In this document: one piece after another, positions 52,329 through 59,455 of the stretch
Layout of the letters: each line of letters begins with the position of its first letter
How positions within the stretch are numbered: position 1 is the first letter of the stretch
Source of the DNA: an uncultured Lachnospiraceae bacterium
GTDB taxonomy: Bacteria > Bacillota > Clostridia > Lachnospirales > Lachnospiraceae
DNA: 59,455 nucleotides
Direction of reading: 5' to 3'
NCBI GenBank assembly: GCA_947175175.1
Contig: CAMWLV010000004.1
Location: forward strand, 1-59,455
Notes under the pieces: model-generated
The model's database searches: none
What the model was told of the DNA's origin: nothing
Seen by the model: the letters and a program-made list of their open reading frames with translations, nothing else
Position numbers and translations under genes: made by a program

Positions 52329-54533
52329 ATGATATCATATAATGAGAAAGAACGGGTATTTAAGCTGGACACACCAAATACTACTTATATGATTGGTGTC
52401 GTGGATGAGGAAAATTTTGTCGGACATATCTATTATGGAAAGAAATTAAAGGAGGCCGAGGCGGCATACCTGATGCGGACAGGGGAGCCTCCGTTTGTTC
52501 CGAGCAAAAATAACAGGGAGCGCTGTTCCTTTTATGATTGTTTCCCTTTTGAGTATCCCACAAGCGGGCTTGGGGATTACAGGGAAGGCTGTATCAGTGT
52601 CAGAACAGCAGCTGGATATGTTGGGAGCATGCTTTCCTATGTGTCTCATGAGATTATTCAGGGAAAACCTGAACTTGAGGGACTTCCGGCAACGTTTGGC
52701 GCAGAGGAAGACTGCACAACATTGAAATTAATCTGTGAGGACAAGTATGTCGGCATGCAGGTGGAATTGCTGTATACTGTGTTTTGCGATGCTGATGTGA
52801 TTACAAGGAGCGTGAAAGTGACCAATACTGGCAGGGAGCACTTTTATCTCACGAAAGTATATTCTGCCTGCATCGATATGGATAACAATAGTTATGATAT
52901 GGTGTCCCTCCACGGAAGCTGGGCGAGGGAGCGCCATATCCAGAGAAAGGCATTAGGCCTAGGGATTCAGAGTGTCAGCTCGTTCCGTGGAGAGTCCAGC
53001 CATCAGGATCACCCTTTTCTGGCATTGGTGGATAAGAATACGACACAGGAAAACGGTGAGATCTACGCAATGAATTTCGTGTATTCTGGTAATTTCCGTG
53101 CACAGGCGGAGGTGACACAGTTTGACGCTGTCCGCATGACAATGGGGATTCACCCTGAGAATTTCTGCTGGAAACTGGAGAGCGGCGAAAGTTTTCAGGC
53201 GCCGGAGGTTGTCATGGTTTACACGGACAAGGGATTTGATGCGATGACCAACACATTCCACAAGCTGTACAAAAAGCATCTGATCCGTGGTGAATATAAG
53301 AACAAAAAGAGACCGATTCTGATCAACAACTGGGAAGCGACGTATTTTGAGTTTGATACAGAGAAGTTATTGTCCATCGCAAGAGAGGCATCGAAGCTTG
53401 GCATCGAGATGCTTGTTATGGACGATGGATGGTTTGGCAAACGAAATTTTGACGATTGTGCGCTCGGCGACTGGACGGTGAATGAAGAGAAGATCAAAGG
53501 CGGATTGAAATACCTGGTGGACGAGGTCAACAAGCTCGGCATGAAGTTCGGTATCTGGTTTGAACCGGAGATGATTTCACCGGATTCCGACCTGTACAGA
53601 GCGCACCCGGACTGGGCGATCGCGATTCCAGGGCGACCGGGTACAGAGTCGAGACAGCAGTTTGTACTGGATCTGTCAAGACAGGAGATTGTCGACTGTG
53701 TTTATGAGCAGGTTGCATCTGTGCTGCGGAGTGCCAACATTGAGTATGTGAAGTGGGATATGAACAGACAGCTCACGAATATCGGAAGTTATGGACTGCC
53801 GGCGGACAGACAGGGCGAGCTCTATCACCGCTATGTGCTTGCCGTTTACCAGATGCAGGACAGGTTGACGAAAGAATTTCCACATTTACTGTTGGAGAAT
53901 TGTTCCGGAGGTGGTGCGCGTTTTGATCCGGGTATGCTGTATTTCAGCCCGCAGATATGGTGCTCCGATGATACGGATGCTGTTGAACGACTGGAGATAC
54001 AGGAGGGAACAGCGCTGATCTATCCGTTGTCCACGATGGGGGCGCATGTATCAGACTGTCCGAACCATGCACTGGGGCGTGTGACGCCTTTTGAAACGCG
54101 CGGTATCGTGGCGCTTGCGGGGACATTTGGTTATGAGCTTGATGTGACGAAGATTCCACAAGAAGACAGGGACATGATACCCGCTCAGGTCGCAATGTAT
54201 CACAAGTTCAATGATCTGGTCAGGGAGGGCGACTACTATCGCATTGCGTCCTATTCCCAGAACCACAAATATGACTGCTGGCAGATTGTGAGTGAGGACA
54301 GGAAACAGTCACTTGTCACATTCGTACAGGTTTTGAACAGGGTAAATTTTAAGTCAAGGCGCATTTTGCTGAAGGGACTCGACGCTGAAAAACGTTATAA
54401 CGTAGTGTTTGAAAATGATGACAGCATAGAGGACAGGATATACAGTGGCGATACATTGATGAAGGCAGGGCTGCTGGTGCCAAATCCATGGGGTGATTTT
54501 AAGGCAAGGCTTATCTCGTTGACAGAAGCATAA
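52329..54533 (+). CDS. aga: Alpha-galactosidase, glycoside hydrolase family 36
   Basis: 734 residues from the ATG at 52329, eight bases after GGGAAGGGAG; an in-frame ATG at 52299 overlaps the -10. An N-terminal beta-sandwich (to about residue 320) precedes the TIM barrel. The nucleophile D477 lies in V-K-W-D-M-N, and the acid/base D547 in W-C-S-D-D-T-D, with C-S-G-G-G-A-R-F between them. These agree with D478 and D548 of the well-studied Geobacillus AgaA. It frees galactose from melibiose, raffinose and stachyose. No signal peptide is present, so it acts after uptake, probably by the ABC importer at 56969. A LacI gene follows 21 bases behind. Confidence 0.95.
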   Translation: MISYNEKERVFKLDTPNTTYMIGVVDEENFVGHIYYGKKLKEAEAAYLMRTGEPPFVPSKNNRERCSFYDCFPFEYPTSGLGDYREGCISVRTAAGYVGSMLSYVSHEIIQGKPELEGLPATFGAEEDCTTLKLICEDKYVGMQVELLYTVFCDADVITRSVKVTNTGREHFYLTKVYSACIDMDNNSYDMVSLHGSWARERHIQRKALGLGIQSVSSFRGESSHQDHPFLALVDKNTTQENGEIYAMNFVYSGNFRAQAEVTQFDAVRMTMGIHPENFCWKLESGESFQAPEVVMVYTDKGFDAMTNTFHKLYKKHLIRGEYKNKKRPILINNWEATYFEFDTEKLLSIAREASKLGIEMLVMDDGWFGKRNFDDCALGDWTVNEEKIKGGLKYLVDEVNKLGMKFGIWFEPEMISPDSDLYRAHPDWAIAIPGRPGTESRQQFVLDLSRQEIVDCVYEQVASVLRSANIEYVKWDMNRQLTNIGSYGLPADRQGELYHRYVLAVYQMQDRLTKEFPHLLLENCSGGGARFDPGMLYFSPQIWCSDDTDAVERLEIQEGTALIYPLSTMGAHVSDCPNHALGRVTPFETRGIVALAGTFGYELDVTKIPQEDRDMIPAQVAMYHKFNDLVREGDYYRIASYSQNHKYDCWQIVSEDRKQSLVTFVQVLNRVNFKSRRILLKGLDAEKRYNVVFENDDSIEDRIYSGDTLMKAGLLVPNPWGDFKARLISLTEA

Positions 54534-54554
54534 CATTACAAGGGAGTGATATCG

Positions 54555-55583
54555 ATGGTTAAGGCTGTAAAGCTTGCGGATATAGCAGAAAAGGTAGGGG
54601 TTAGTGTCGTTACGGTATCAAAAGCTTTATCAGGTCAGAAGGGTGTCAGTGAGGAGATGCGCGCCAGGATCAAGGACCTGGCGGATGAGATGGGGTACAC
54701 ACCGATTCATGCAGTGCAGACGGGAAGGACAAGGTCATATACAATCGGCGTGATTACGTTTGAGAAATATTTTACGCGTTTTGCCTCTTTTTACTGGAAA
54801 ATGTATCAGGAGCTTGCGACGCGTGCGGTCAAGAAGAACTGTTTTTCCATGCTGGAAGTCATATCCAACTATGATGAGGAAAATCTTGTCTGGCCCAAGC
54901 TGATCACGGAAAACCAGAAGATTGATGGTATTATCATAATCGGAAGACCGAAGATAAGCTATTTAAAGATGCTTTATCAAAACAAAAAGATACCAATGGT
55001 GTTTATGGACTTTTATGATGATGAGGAAGTGGTTGACTCCGTCGTATCAGCGAGTTTTAACGGCATGTACCGTATGACGGACTATCTGATCAAAAATGGT
55101 CATACAAAGGTTGCCTTTGTCGGGACGGTAATGTTCACGGAGAGTATCACGGACAGGTATTTTGGTTACTGTAAGGCACTGATGGAACATGGCATTGAGG
55201 TGCGTCAGGACTGGATCATCAAGGACCGCGATTACAACGATGGTGTCATTGGCGTAGAGTACAGGCTGCAGCTGCCCAAGGAGATGCCTACGGCATTTGT
55301 GTGCAATAATGATGTGACTGCCTACGCGCTGATCAGGCAGCTGGAAGAGAGGAATTACCGCGTGCCCGAGGATGTCTCTGTAGTAGGATATGACGACTAT
55401 CTGTACCCAGAGTATGGTGATTCTAAGATCACCACCTATCTGGTGGATATGGCAGAGATGTCTAAGATTGCGCTCTCATGCATCATCAGACGCATCGAGA
55501 ACATATCCATGAATGCCAGTGTACACATCGTAAATGGCAGAATCATAGAACGCATGACAGTCAAAAAGCTGAATGAAAAATAA
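54555..55583 (+). CDS. LacI-family regulator of the alpha-galactoside locus
   Basis: 342 residues from the ATG at 54555, eight bases after AAGGGAG; a GTG at 54546 is less likely. The DNA-binding part is V-K-L-A-D-I-A-E-K-V-G-V-S-V-V-T-V-S-K-A-L-S-G. The sensor part (about 65-340) is a normal two-lobe core with Y-D-D-Y-L-Y-P-E-Y. It is co-directional with the alpha-galactosidase gene and probably read from the same promoter. The effector is probably a galactoside. It ends two bases before the converging AraC gene. Confidence 0.9.
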   Translation: MVKAVKLADIAEKVGVSVVTVSKALSGQKGVSEEMRARIKDLADEMGYTPIHAVQTGRTRSYTIGVITFEKYFTRFASFYWKMYQELATRAVKKNCFSMLEVISNYDEENLVWPKLITENQKIDGIIIIGRPKISYLKMLYQNKKIPMVFMDFYDDEEVVDSVVSASFNGMYRMTDYLIKNGHTKVAFVGTVMFTESITDRYFGYCKALMEHGIEVRQDWIIKDRDYNDGVIGVEYRLQLPKEMPTAFVCNNDVTAYALIRQLEERNYRVPEDVSVVGYDDYLYPEYGDSKITTYLVDMAEMSKIALSCIIRRIENISMNASVHIVNGRIIERMTVKKLNEK

Positions 55584-55585
55584 AA

Positions 55586-56506
55586 TTAGTTGATCACCGG
55601 TGTTTCCCTGCGGTATGTGAGCGGGGTTACACCGGTTTTTTCTTTGAAGAGCCGGATAAAATGGTTGGTGTTCTCGATCCCTACCATCTGGCCGATATCT
55701 ACAATCTTTTCATCGGTAGCAAGGAGCAGTTCCTTTGCTTTTTCAATTCGAATCTTATTCAGATATTGTATGGGTGTGTATTCATAATATTTTGCAAATT
55801 CGCGGCATAGGCGGAATTTGTTGATGCCGTATTCGAGGGCAAGCTCGTCGAGGGAGTAAGGTTCATGGTATGCGGTGGTAAAACGTTGGTGCATATCCAC
55901 AATGTAAGAAGGAATATGATAGGAACCAGTCTGCTCGATTGCGCGCACAAGGTAAAGCTGTGTGAAGAAATTGACAAGCTCCCGTGAGCGCATGATACCG
56001 TGAAGCTCTGTGTCAATATTATTTCTCAATATTTGCTCCCACGCTGCAAGAACATCAGAATATTTGTCAAGTCTGTAAATGAAATTGCCTAGACTGAATA
56101 TTTTCTGCAGATAATATTCCAGGATCAAAGTACTCACAAAACAGATTGTATATTCCCAGATATTGTGCTGACAGATCAGCTTGTGGTTTTTGCGGCAGTC
56201 AATGACTGCGAGGGTGCCTTTTGTGAGATCATATCCGGCATTGATTCTGTTTGCATTTTCATAATAGAGTCTTCCGACTCCGTTGGTCGTGTGTATGATA
56301 CAAAGCGCATTGAGATTTGCCGCCTCGTAGGAGAAGGGCGATGTGACAGACACGCTTTTGTGACACAGTTCACAGGGAAGGGCGTCACAGAAATCATATT
56401 CCCTGCTGTATGCATTTTCAAAATAGTCAGACAGGGAAAAACGATTGCTCGTCTCAGATGAGATCAGGCAGCTGAAAAACTCAGTGGAAAATAATTTTTG
56501 GGACAT
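55586..56506 (-). CDS. AraC-family regulator
   Basis: 306 residues, reading leftwards. The N-terminal half is a cupin-like sugar-sensing domain. The C-terminal 100 residues hold the two helix-turn-helices: L-D-E-L-A-L-E-Y-G-I-N-K-F-R-L-C-R-E-F and K-I-V-D-I-G-Q-M-V-G-I-E-N-T-N-H-F-I-R-L-F-K. It is divergent from the sugar-binding lipoprotein gene, with 460 bases between them, and probably activates it. With the LacI protein next door, the locus has two independent regulators. Confidence 0.9.
   Translation of the reverse strand: MSQKLFSTEFFSCLISSETSNRFSLSDYFENAYSREYDFCDALPCELCHKSVSVTSPFSYEAANLNALCIIHTTNGVGRLYYENANRINAGYDLTKGTLAVIDCRKNHKLICQHNIWEYTICFVSTLILEYYLQKIFSLGNFIYRLDKYSDVLAAWEQILRNNIDTELHGIMRSRELVNFFTQLYLVRAIEQTGSYHIPSYIVDMHQRFTTAYHEPYSLDELALEYGINKFRLCREFAKYYEYTPIQYLNKIRIEKAKELLLATDEKIVDIGQMVGIENTNHFIRLFKEKTGVTPLTYRRETPVIN
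55596..55641 (+). terminator. Terminator hairpin inside the 3' end of the araC gene
   Basis: ACCGGTGTTTCCC (55596-55608) pairs with GGGGTTACACCGGT (55623-55636), followed by TTTTTT. It would stop plus-strand transcripts coming from the LacI gene, while the same bases encode part of the C-terminus of the AraC protein on the other strand. Confidence 0.75.
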
Positions 56507-56968
56507 TTGTCACGCTCCTTTGGAAATATGGATGCAGTATGTATAGTGGCTGTTTCGGACAAGCTGATATACCGGAGTTGTTGCACAAAGGACAGCTTTT
56601 TATTATCAAGTTATATTATAAAACTTTACAAATGGAAAATCAAGAAAAGAATATAATCGTAAATATAAGAATATAAATTACGAAATAATTCGAAATATTA
56701 AAAAGCTTTTTTATATCAGATTAAATTTAAACAATTGATTTAAGTTATTTTAGCTAAAAATAAAATGATAAATAGTCATTTTATATAAAAATAGCTATTG
56801 AAAATTGGCAAAATAGGGGAAATGACGAAAAAAGACAATAAATGGATATAAAGTGCAATTATAAGTAGTGATTAAAAGCGTGATTTAAATTAAACTAAAT
56901 TCAAGTTAACAAACAAGCTAACTTAAATTAAAACAAAACTAAAAAATTTCAAAAGGGAGGTTTCATCA
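56507..56968. other. Divergent regulatory region between araC and the sugar-binding protein gene
   Basis: About 460 very AT-rich bases. AAGTTA-ACAAACAAGC-TAACTT (56902-56923) is an inverted repeat near the lipoprotein gene and a candidate operator. AAAATGA-TAAATAG-TCATTTT (56763-56783) is another dyad. No hexamer pair stands out as a certain promoter because the whole stretch is A/T-rich. GGGAGG ahead of 56969 is the ribosome site. Confidence 0.5.
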
Positions 56969-58432
56969 ATGAAATTAAAGCGACTTATGGCACTCGGTAT
57001 GGCTGCAGTTATGACAATGTCTTTGACAGCATGTGGCGGCGGTTCTAATGATTCATCGTCAAGCAGCAGCTCAACAAACAACAATGCATCAAGCAGCGAT
57101 GCATCAAGCAGCAACTCATCAACAGACAGCGGCACATCAAGTGCAGACAACACAACAGGTACAGATAGCGCAGTACCTACATATGCATCCATCAAGCTTG
57201 GAGAGGACTACACAGACTTTACAGCATCCATCAAGTTTATACACCACAAGACAGACCGTGAAGGCGATGGTACTATGGCAAGTATGATCGCGGCATTCAA
57301 CGAGGTTTACCCGAATATTTCAGTTGAGACGGAAGGTATTACGGATTATGCAGGTACTTCACTGTTAAGACTTCCAACAGGGGCTGACTGGGGAGATGTA
57401 ATGTTTATTCCGACAATTGATGTGGCTGATTATCCTGAATATTTCCAGCCCTATGGAACAGTGGAAGAGATGTCGGAGTTAATCAATTTTGCTGATAACT
57501 GCAAGCTTGACGATTACTGCTATGGCATTGGCTACATGGGAAATGCACAGGGACTGCTTTATAATAAGAAGGTATTTGCAGATGCAGGTATTACAAATCT
57601 TCCTAAAACACCAGATGAGTTTATCGCAGCGCTCCAACAAATTAAAGATAATACAGATGCAATTCCTCTTTACACAAACTATGCGTCAGGCTGGGCGTTA
57701 GGCGGACAGTGGGATGCACTGCTTGGAGCAATCACAAAAGGTGATACAGCATGGCTGAATCAGAAGTTTACTCATCAGGCAGAGCCTTTTGCGGACAATG
57801 GTGACGGCACAGGTGCATATGCATTGTATAAGATTCTATATGATGCGGTGGCACAGGGATTGACAGAGGAAGATTATACCACAACAGACTGGGAAGGCTG
57901 CAAAGGAATGATCAACAGAGGCGAGATTGGCACAATGGTACTTGGATCATGGGCGATCGCACAGATGAAGGATGCAGGTGACAATCCGGATGATATTGGA
58001 TACATGCCGTTCCCGATTTCTATCAATGGTCAGCAGTATGCGACAGCAGGTCCTGACTACAATTATGGTATCAATGCAAAAGCATCCGATGAGAACAAAA
58101 CAGCAGCTATGATATTTGTGAAGTGGATGGTTGAGGAATCTGGCTGGTGTGATTTAGAGGGTGGATATCCAATTTCCAAGACAGCAGAGACTTCCTTTGT
58201 GTTTGATGGTGTCAACATTGTTACAAATGATCCTGCTCCAGATGATGAGGCGGATCTTATGAACCAGATGAACGCAGCGTCAGAGCTGAATTTCAACAAT
58301 GGTGGAGATTCCAGGGTACAGGCAATTGTTGAGGCAGCAGCAGCAGGTACTCCGTATGAAAATCTTACAGCAGAGTGGACGCAGAAGTGGAATGATGCAC
58401 AGTCCTCGCTTGGTGTTGATGTGACTTATTAA
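56969..58432 (+). CDS. Sugar ABC transporter substrate-binding lipoprotein
   Basis: 487 residues. The signal peptide ends M-S-L-T-A-C, a lipobox. A Ser/Asn/Thr-rich linker of about 55 residues tethers the binding domain to the membrane. The rest is a family 1 extracellular solute-binding protein: I-K-F-I-H-H-K-T-D-R early, Y-N-K-K-V-F-A-D-A-G in the middle and W-A-L-G-G-Q-W-D-A-L, with aromatic residues suited to sugar binding. With GH36, LacI and AraC genes beside it, raffinose-family oligosaccharides are the likely ligands. The first permease gene follows at 58533. Confidence 0.93.
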   Translation: MKLKRLMALGMAAVMTMSLTACGGGSNDSSSSSSSTNNNASSSDASSSNSSTDSGTSSADNTTGTDSAVPTYASIKLGEDYTDFTASIKFIHHKTDREGDGTMASMIAAFNEVYPNISVETEGITDYAGTSLLRLPTGADWGDVMFIPTIDVADYPEYFQPYGTVEEMSELINFADNCKLDDYCYGIGYMGNAQGLLYNKKVFADAGITNLPKTPDEFIAALQQIKDNTDAIPLYTNYASGWALGGQWDALLGAITKGDTAWLNQKFTHQAEPFADNGDGTGAYALYKILYDAVAQGLTEEDYTTTDWEGCKGMINRGEIGTMVLGSWAIAQMKDAGDNPDDIGYMPFPISINGQQYATAGPDYNYGINAKASDENKTAAMIFVKWMVEESGWCDLEGGYPISKTAETSFVFDGVNIVTNDPAPDDEADLMNQMNAASELNFNNGGDSRVQAIVEAAAAGTPYENLTAEWTQKWNDAQSSLGVDVTY

Positions 58433-58453
58433 TGTAAAGGAAAAATTGAACGT

Positions 58454-58484
58454 ATTGGCTTGCGGCGGCATGCTGCAAGCCAAT
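58454..58484 (+). repeat. Hairpin between binding protein and permease genes
   Basis: ATTGGCTTGC (58454-58463) and GCAAGCCAAT (58475-58484) form a 10-bp perfect stem, extendable by three pairs. No T run follows. Such hairpins often protect the 5' message so that binding protein is made in excess over permease. Confidence 0.75.
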
Positions 58485-58532
58485 CATTTCAAAAAAGTGA
58501 GCGCGTTATGCGAAAAAGGAGGAAAGTGCTTT

Positions 58533-59455
58533 ATGGCAGCAACGACAGCAGCAAAAGCTTCCGGGAAATCTTTTAATTTCATGAAGTGGGCAAGGAGCAG
58601 AAATGGGCAGCAAGCTATTATCATTGTTACTTTTTCACTTATTCCCCTGGTACTCCTGTTTGTGTTTACATACTATCCGTTTGTGGAAATGTTTAAATTT
58701 AGTTTCTATGACAGGGATTATATTAAGGTAAGGAGCTTTGTGGGGCTCCAGAATTATGCGGATGTATTTAAGAGAGACGACTGCTTCAGGGCACTGTGGT
58801 TGTCCCTCTACTATATGGGTGGTGCGATTGTCCAGCTGGCATTGGCACTGTACCTGGCTACGATTTTCAGCTTTGGGGTAAAAGGCGGTAATTTTTTTAA
58901 GGGGTGTATGTTTTTTCCTTATCTGATTAATGGTATTGCAATCGGTTTTATCTTCAAGTTCTTTTATACAAGAGGTTATGTATTTGATACAGTTCTTCAA
59001 TGGATTGGATTTGATCTGGAGAACCTTCCTTACTGGCTGCGTGATACCAGTATTAACAATGTTTCTTTGGTGGGAACGAGTGTGTGGAAGTATTTTGGAC
59101 AGAATATGGTACTGTTTATCGGTGCTATGATGTCAGTGGACGCATCTCTTTATGAGGCGGCAGATTTGGACGGGGCAAATAAATGGCAGCAGTTTAAATA
59201 TATCATGCTTCCAAGTATCAAGACAATTGTTATGTTAAACCTGATTATGTCCATCACAGGTTCCCTCAGTGCTTTCGAGCCTCCATTTGTTATTATGTCA
59301 GGCGGCGCAAACGGTACAGCTACATATTTTGTTAAGATGCATGAGATTGCCCATACTTCAAGGAAAGTAGGTCTGGCATCTGCAATGGAGATCGTGTTGC
59401 TTCTGATTATATTTGCGGCAACCAATTTAAAGCAGCTGTTCTACAAGTATGTGTT
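58533..59455 (+). CDS. Sugar ABC transporter permease (MalF/MsmF type), 3' end outside window
   Basis: 307 complete codons are visible before the window ends. The ATG at 58533 follows AAAAAGGAGGAAA. After a short basic N-terminus there are six membrane segments, starting with I-V-T-F-S-L-I-P-L-V-L-L-F-V-F-T. The EAA loop that docks the ATPase is present: E-A-A-D-L-D-G-A-N-K-W-Q-Q-F. R-S-F-V-G-L-Q-N-Y is the usual extracellular motif of the MalF-like subunit. The second permease probably follows outside the window. It acts with the lipoprotein at 56969; the ATPase is likely shared. Confidence 0.93.
   Translation, partial: MAATTAAKASGKSFNFMKWARSRNGQQAIIIVTFSLIPLVLLFVFTYYPFVEMFKFSFYDRDYIKVRSFVGLQNYADVFKRDDCFRALWLSLYYMGGAIVQLALALYLATIFSFGVKGGNFFKGCMFFPYLINGIAIGFIFKFFYTRGYVFDTVLQWIGFDLENLPYWLRDTSINNVSLVGTSVWKYFGQNMVLFIGAMMSVDASLYEAADLDGANKWQQFKYIMLPSIKTIVMLNLIMSITGSLSAFEPPFVIMSGGANGTATYFVKMHEIAHTSRKVGLASAMEIVLLLIIFAATNLKQLFYKYV

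Noticed and set aside
1..59455. CRISPR array or complete insertion sequence
   Set aside because: No regularly spaced repeats and no intact transposase frame were found on either strand.

Overview
The window looks like a chromosomal segment of a low-to-mid GC, Gram-positive anaerobe of the Lachnospiraceae / Clostridium cluster XIVa type. The evidence is the strong AGGAGG-like ribosome sites, lipoprotein signals, the FabK/FabT-type fatty-acid cluster, an Amt-PII fusion, the VTC-DUF4956 pair, and the abundance of LacI/AraC-controlled sugar genes. Chemoreceptors and CheD imply a motile cell. The species cannot be named from the sequence alone.

Layout. 1-2 kb: the 3' end of a phage tail tape-measure gene with no later tail or lysis genes behind it, then a MITE-like inverted-repeat element. 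2-8.6 kb: a one-directional run of VTC-domain polyphosphate polymerase, DUF4956 membrane protein, beta-helix carbohydrate-binding lipoprotein, response regulator, histidine kinase and RlmI-type methyltransferase. 8.7-16.3 kb: accessory genes, namely an orphan PD-(D/E)XK-like protein, a MerR-TipAS regulator with a textbook 19-bp-spacer promoter, a BlaI-like repressor overlapping an M56 metalloprotease with a non-beta-lactam-type outer domain, a methyltransferase, and a lipoprotein made of two tandem copies of one module. 16.6 kb: tRNA-Gln(CTG). 16.7-20.1 kb: hydroxyacid dehydrogenase, 2H phosphoesterase, a small membrane protein, and an Rpn-type nuclease gene broken by a MITE whose excision would restore the reading frame exactly.

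20.3-29.6 kb: the type II fatty-acid synthesis operon acpP-fabK-fabD-fabG-fabF-fabZ-accDA-(FabK-like)-fabH-fabT. Two perfect TTTGA-N3-TCAAA boxes lie just after the likely acpP promoter, and the FabT-like repressor is the last gene. accB and accC, which usually sit on either side of fabZ, are absent. A 56-bp duplicated fabF start region and a structured hairpin occupy those two places.

29.6-41.9 kb: a cytoplasmic CZB-type chemoreceptor, Uma2-like nuclease, CheD with a small partner, PHP phosphoesterase, PAP2 membrane phosphatase, lone Phd/YefM-like antitoxin, glycerophosphodiesterase, secreted M13 peptidase with an SH3-like exported protein and a SpoT-like HD hydrolase, polysaccharide deacetylase, and an XRE regulator with a GNAT acetyltransferase. 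42-46 kb: ammonium transporter fused to PII behind a possible attenuator, HD-GYP protein, NUDIX hydrolase. 46.5-52.1 kb: LacI regulator, DegV lipid-binding protein, aldose-epimerase-like protein, large membrane chemoreceptor. 52.3-59.5 kb: an alpha-galactoside locus with GH36 alpha-galactosidase, LacI and AraC regulators, sugar-binding lipoprotein and the first permease of an ABC importer, which runs off the end of the window.

No CRISPR array, rRNA or complete insertion sequence was seen. The most unusual items are the MITE family with TAA target duplications, the apparent accB/accC loss with repeats at both sites, the covarying hairpins in the fab operon, the VTC-DUF4956-beta-helix-two-component island, and the Amt-PII fusion lacking the uridylylated tyrosine.
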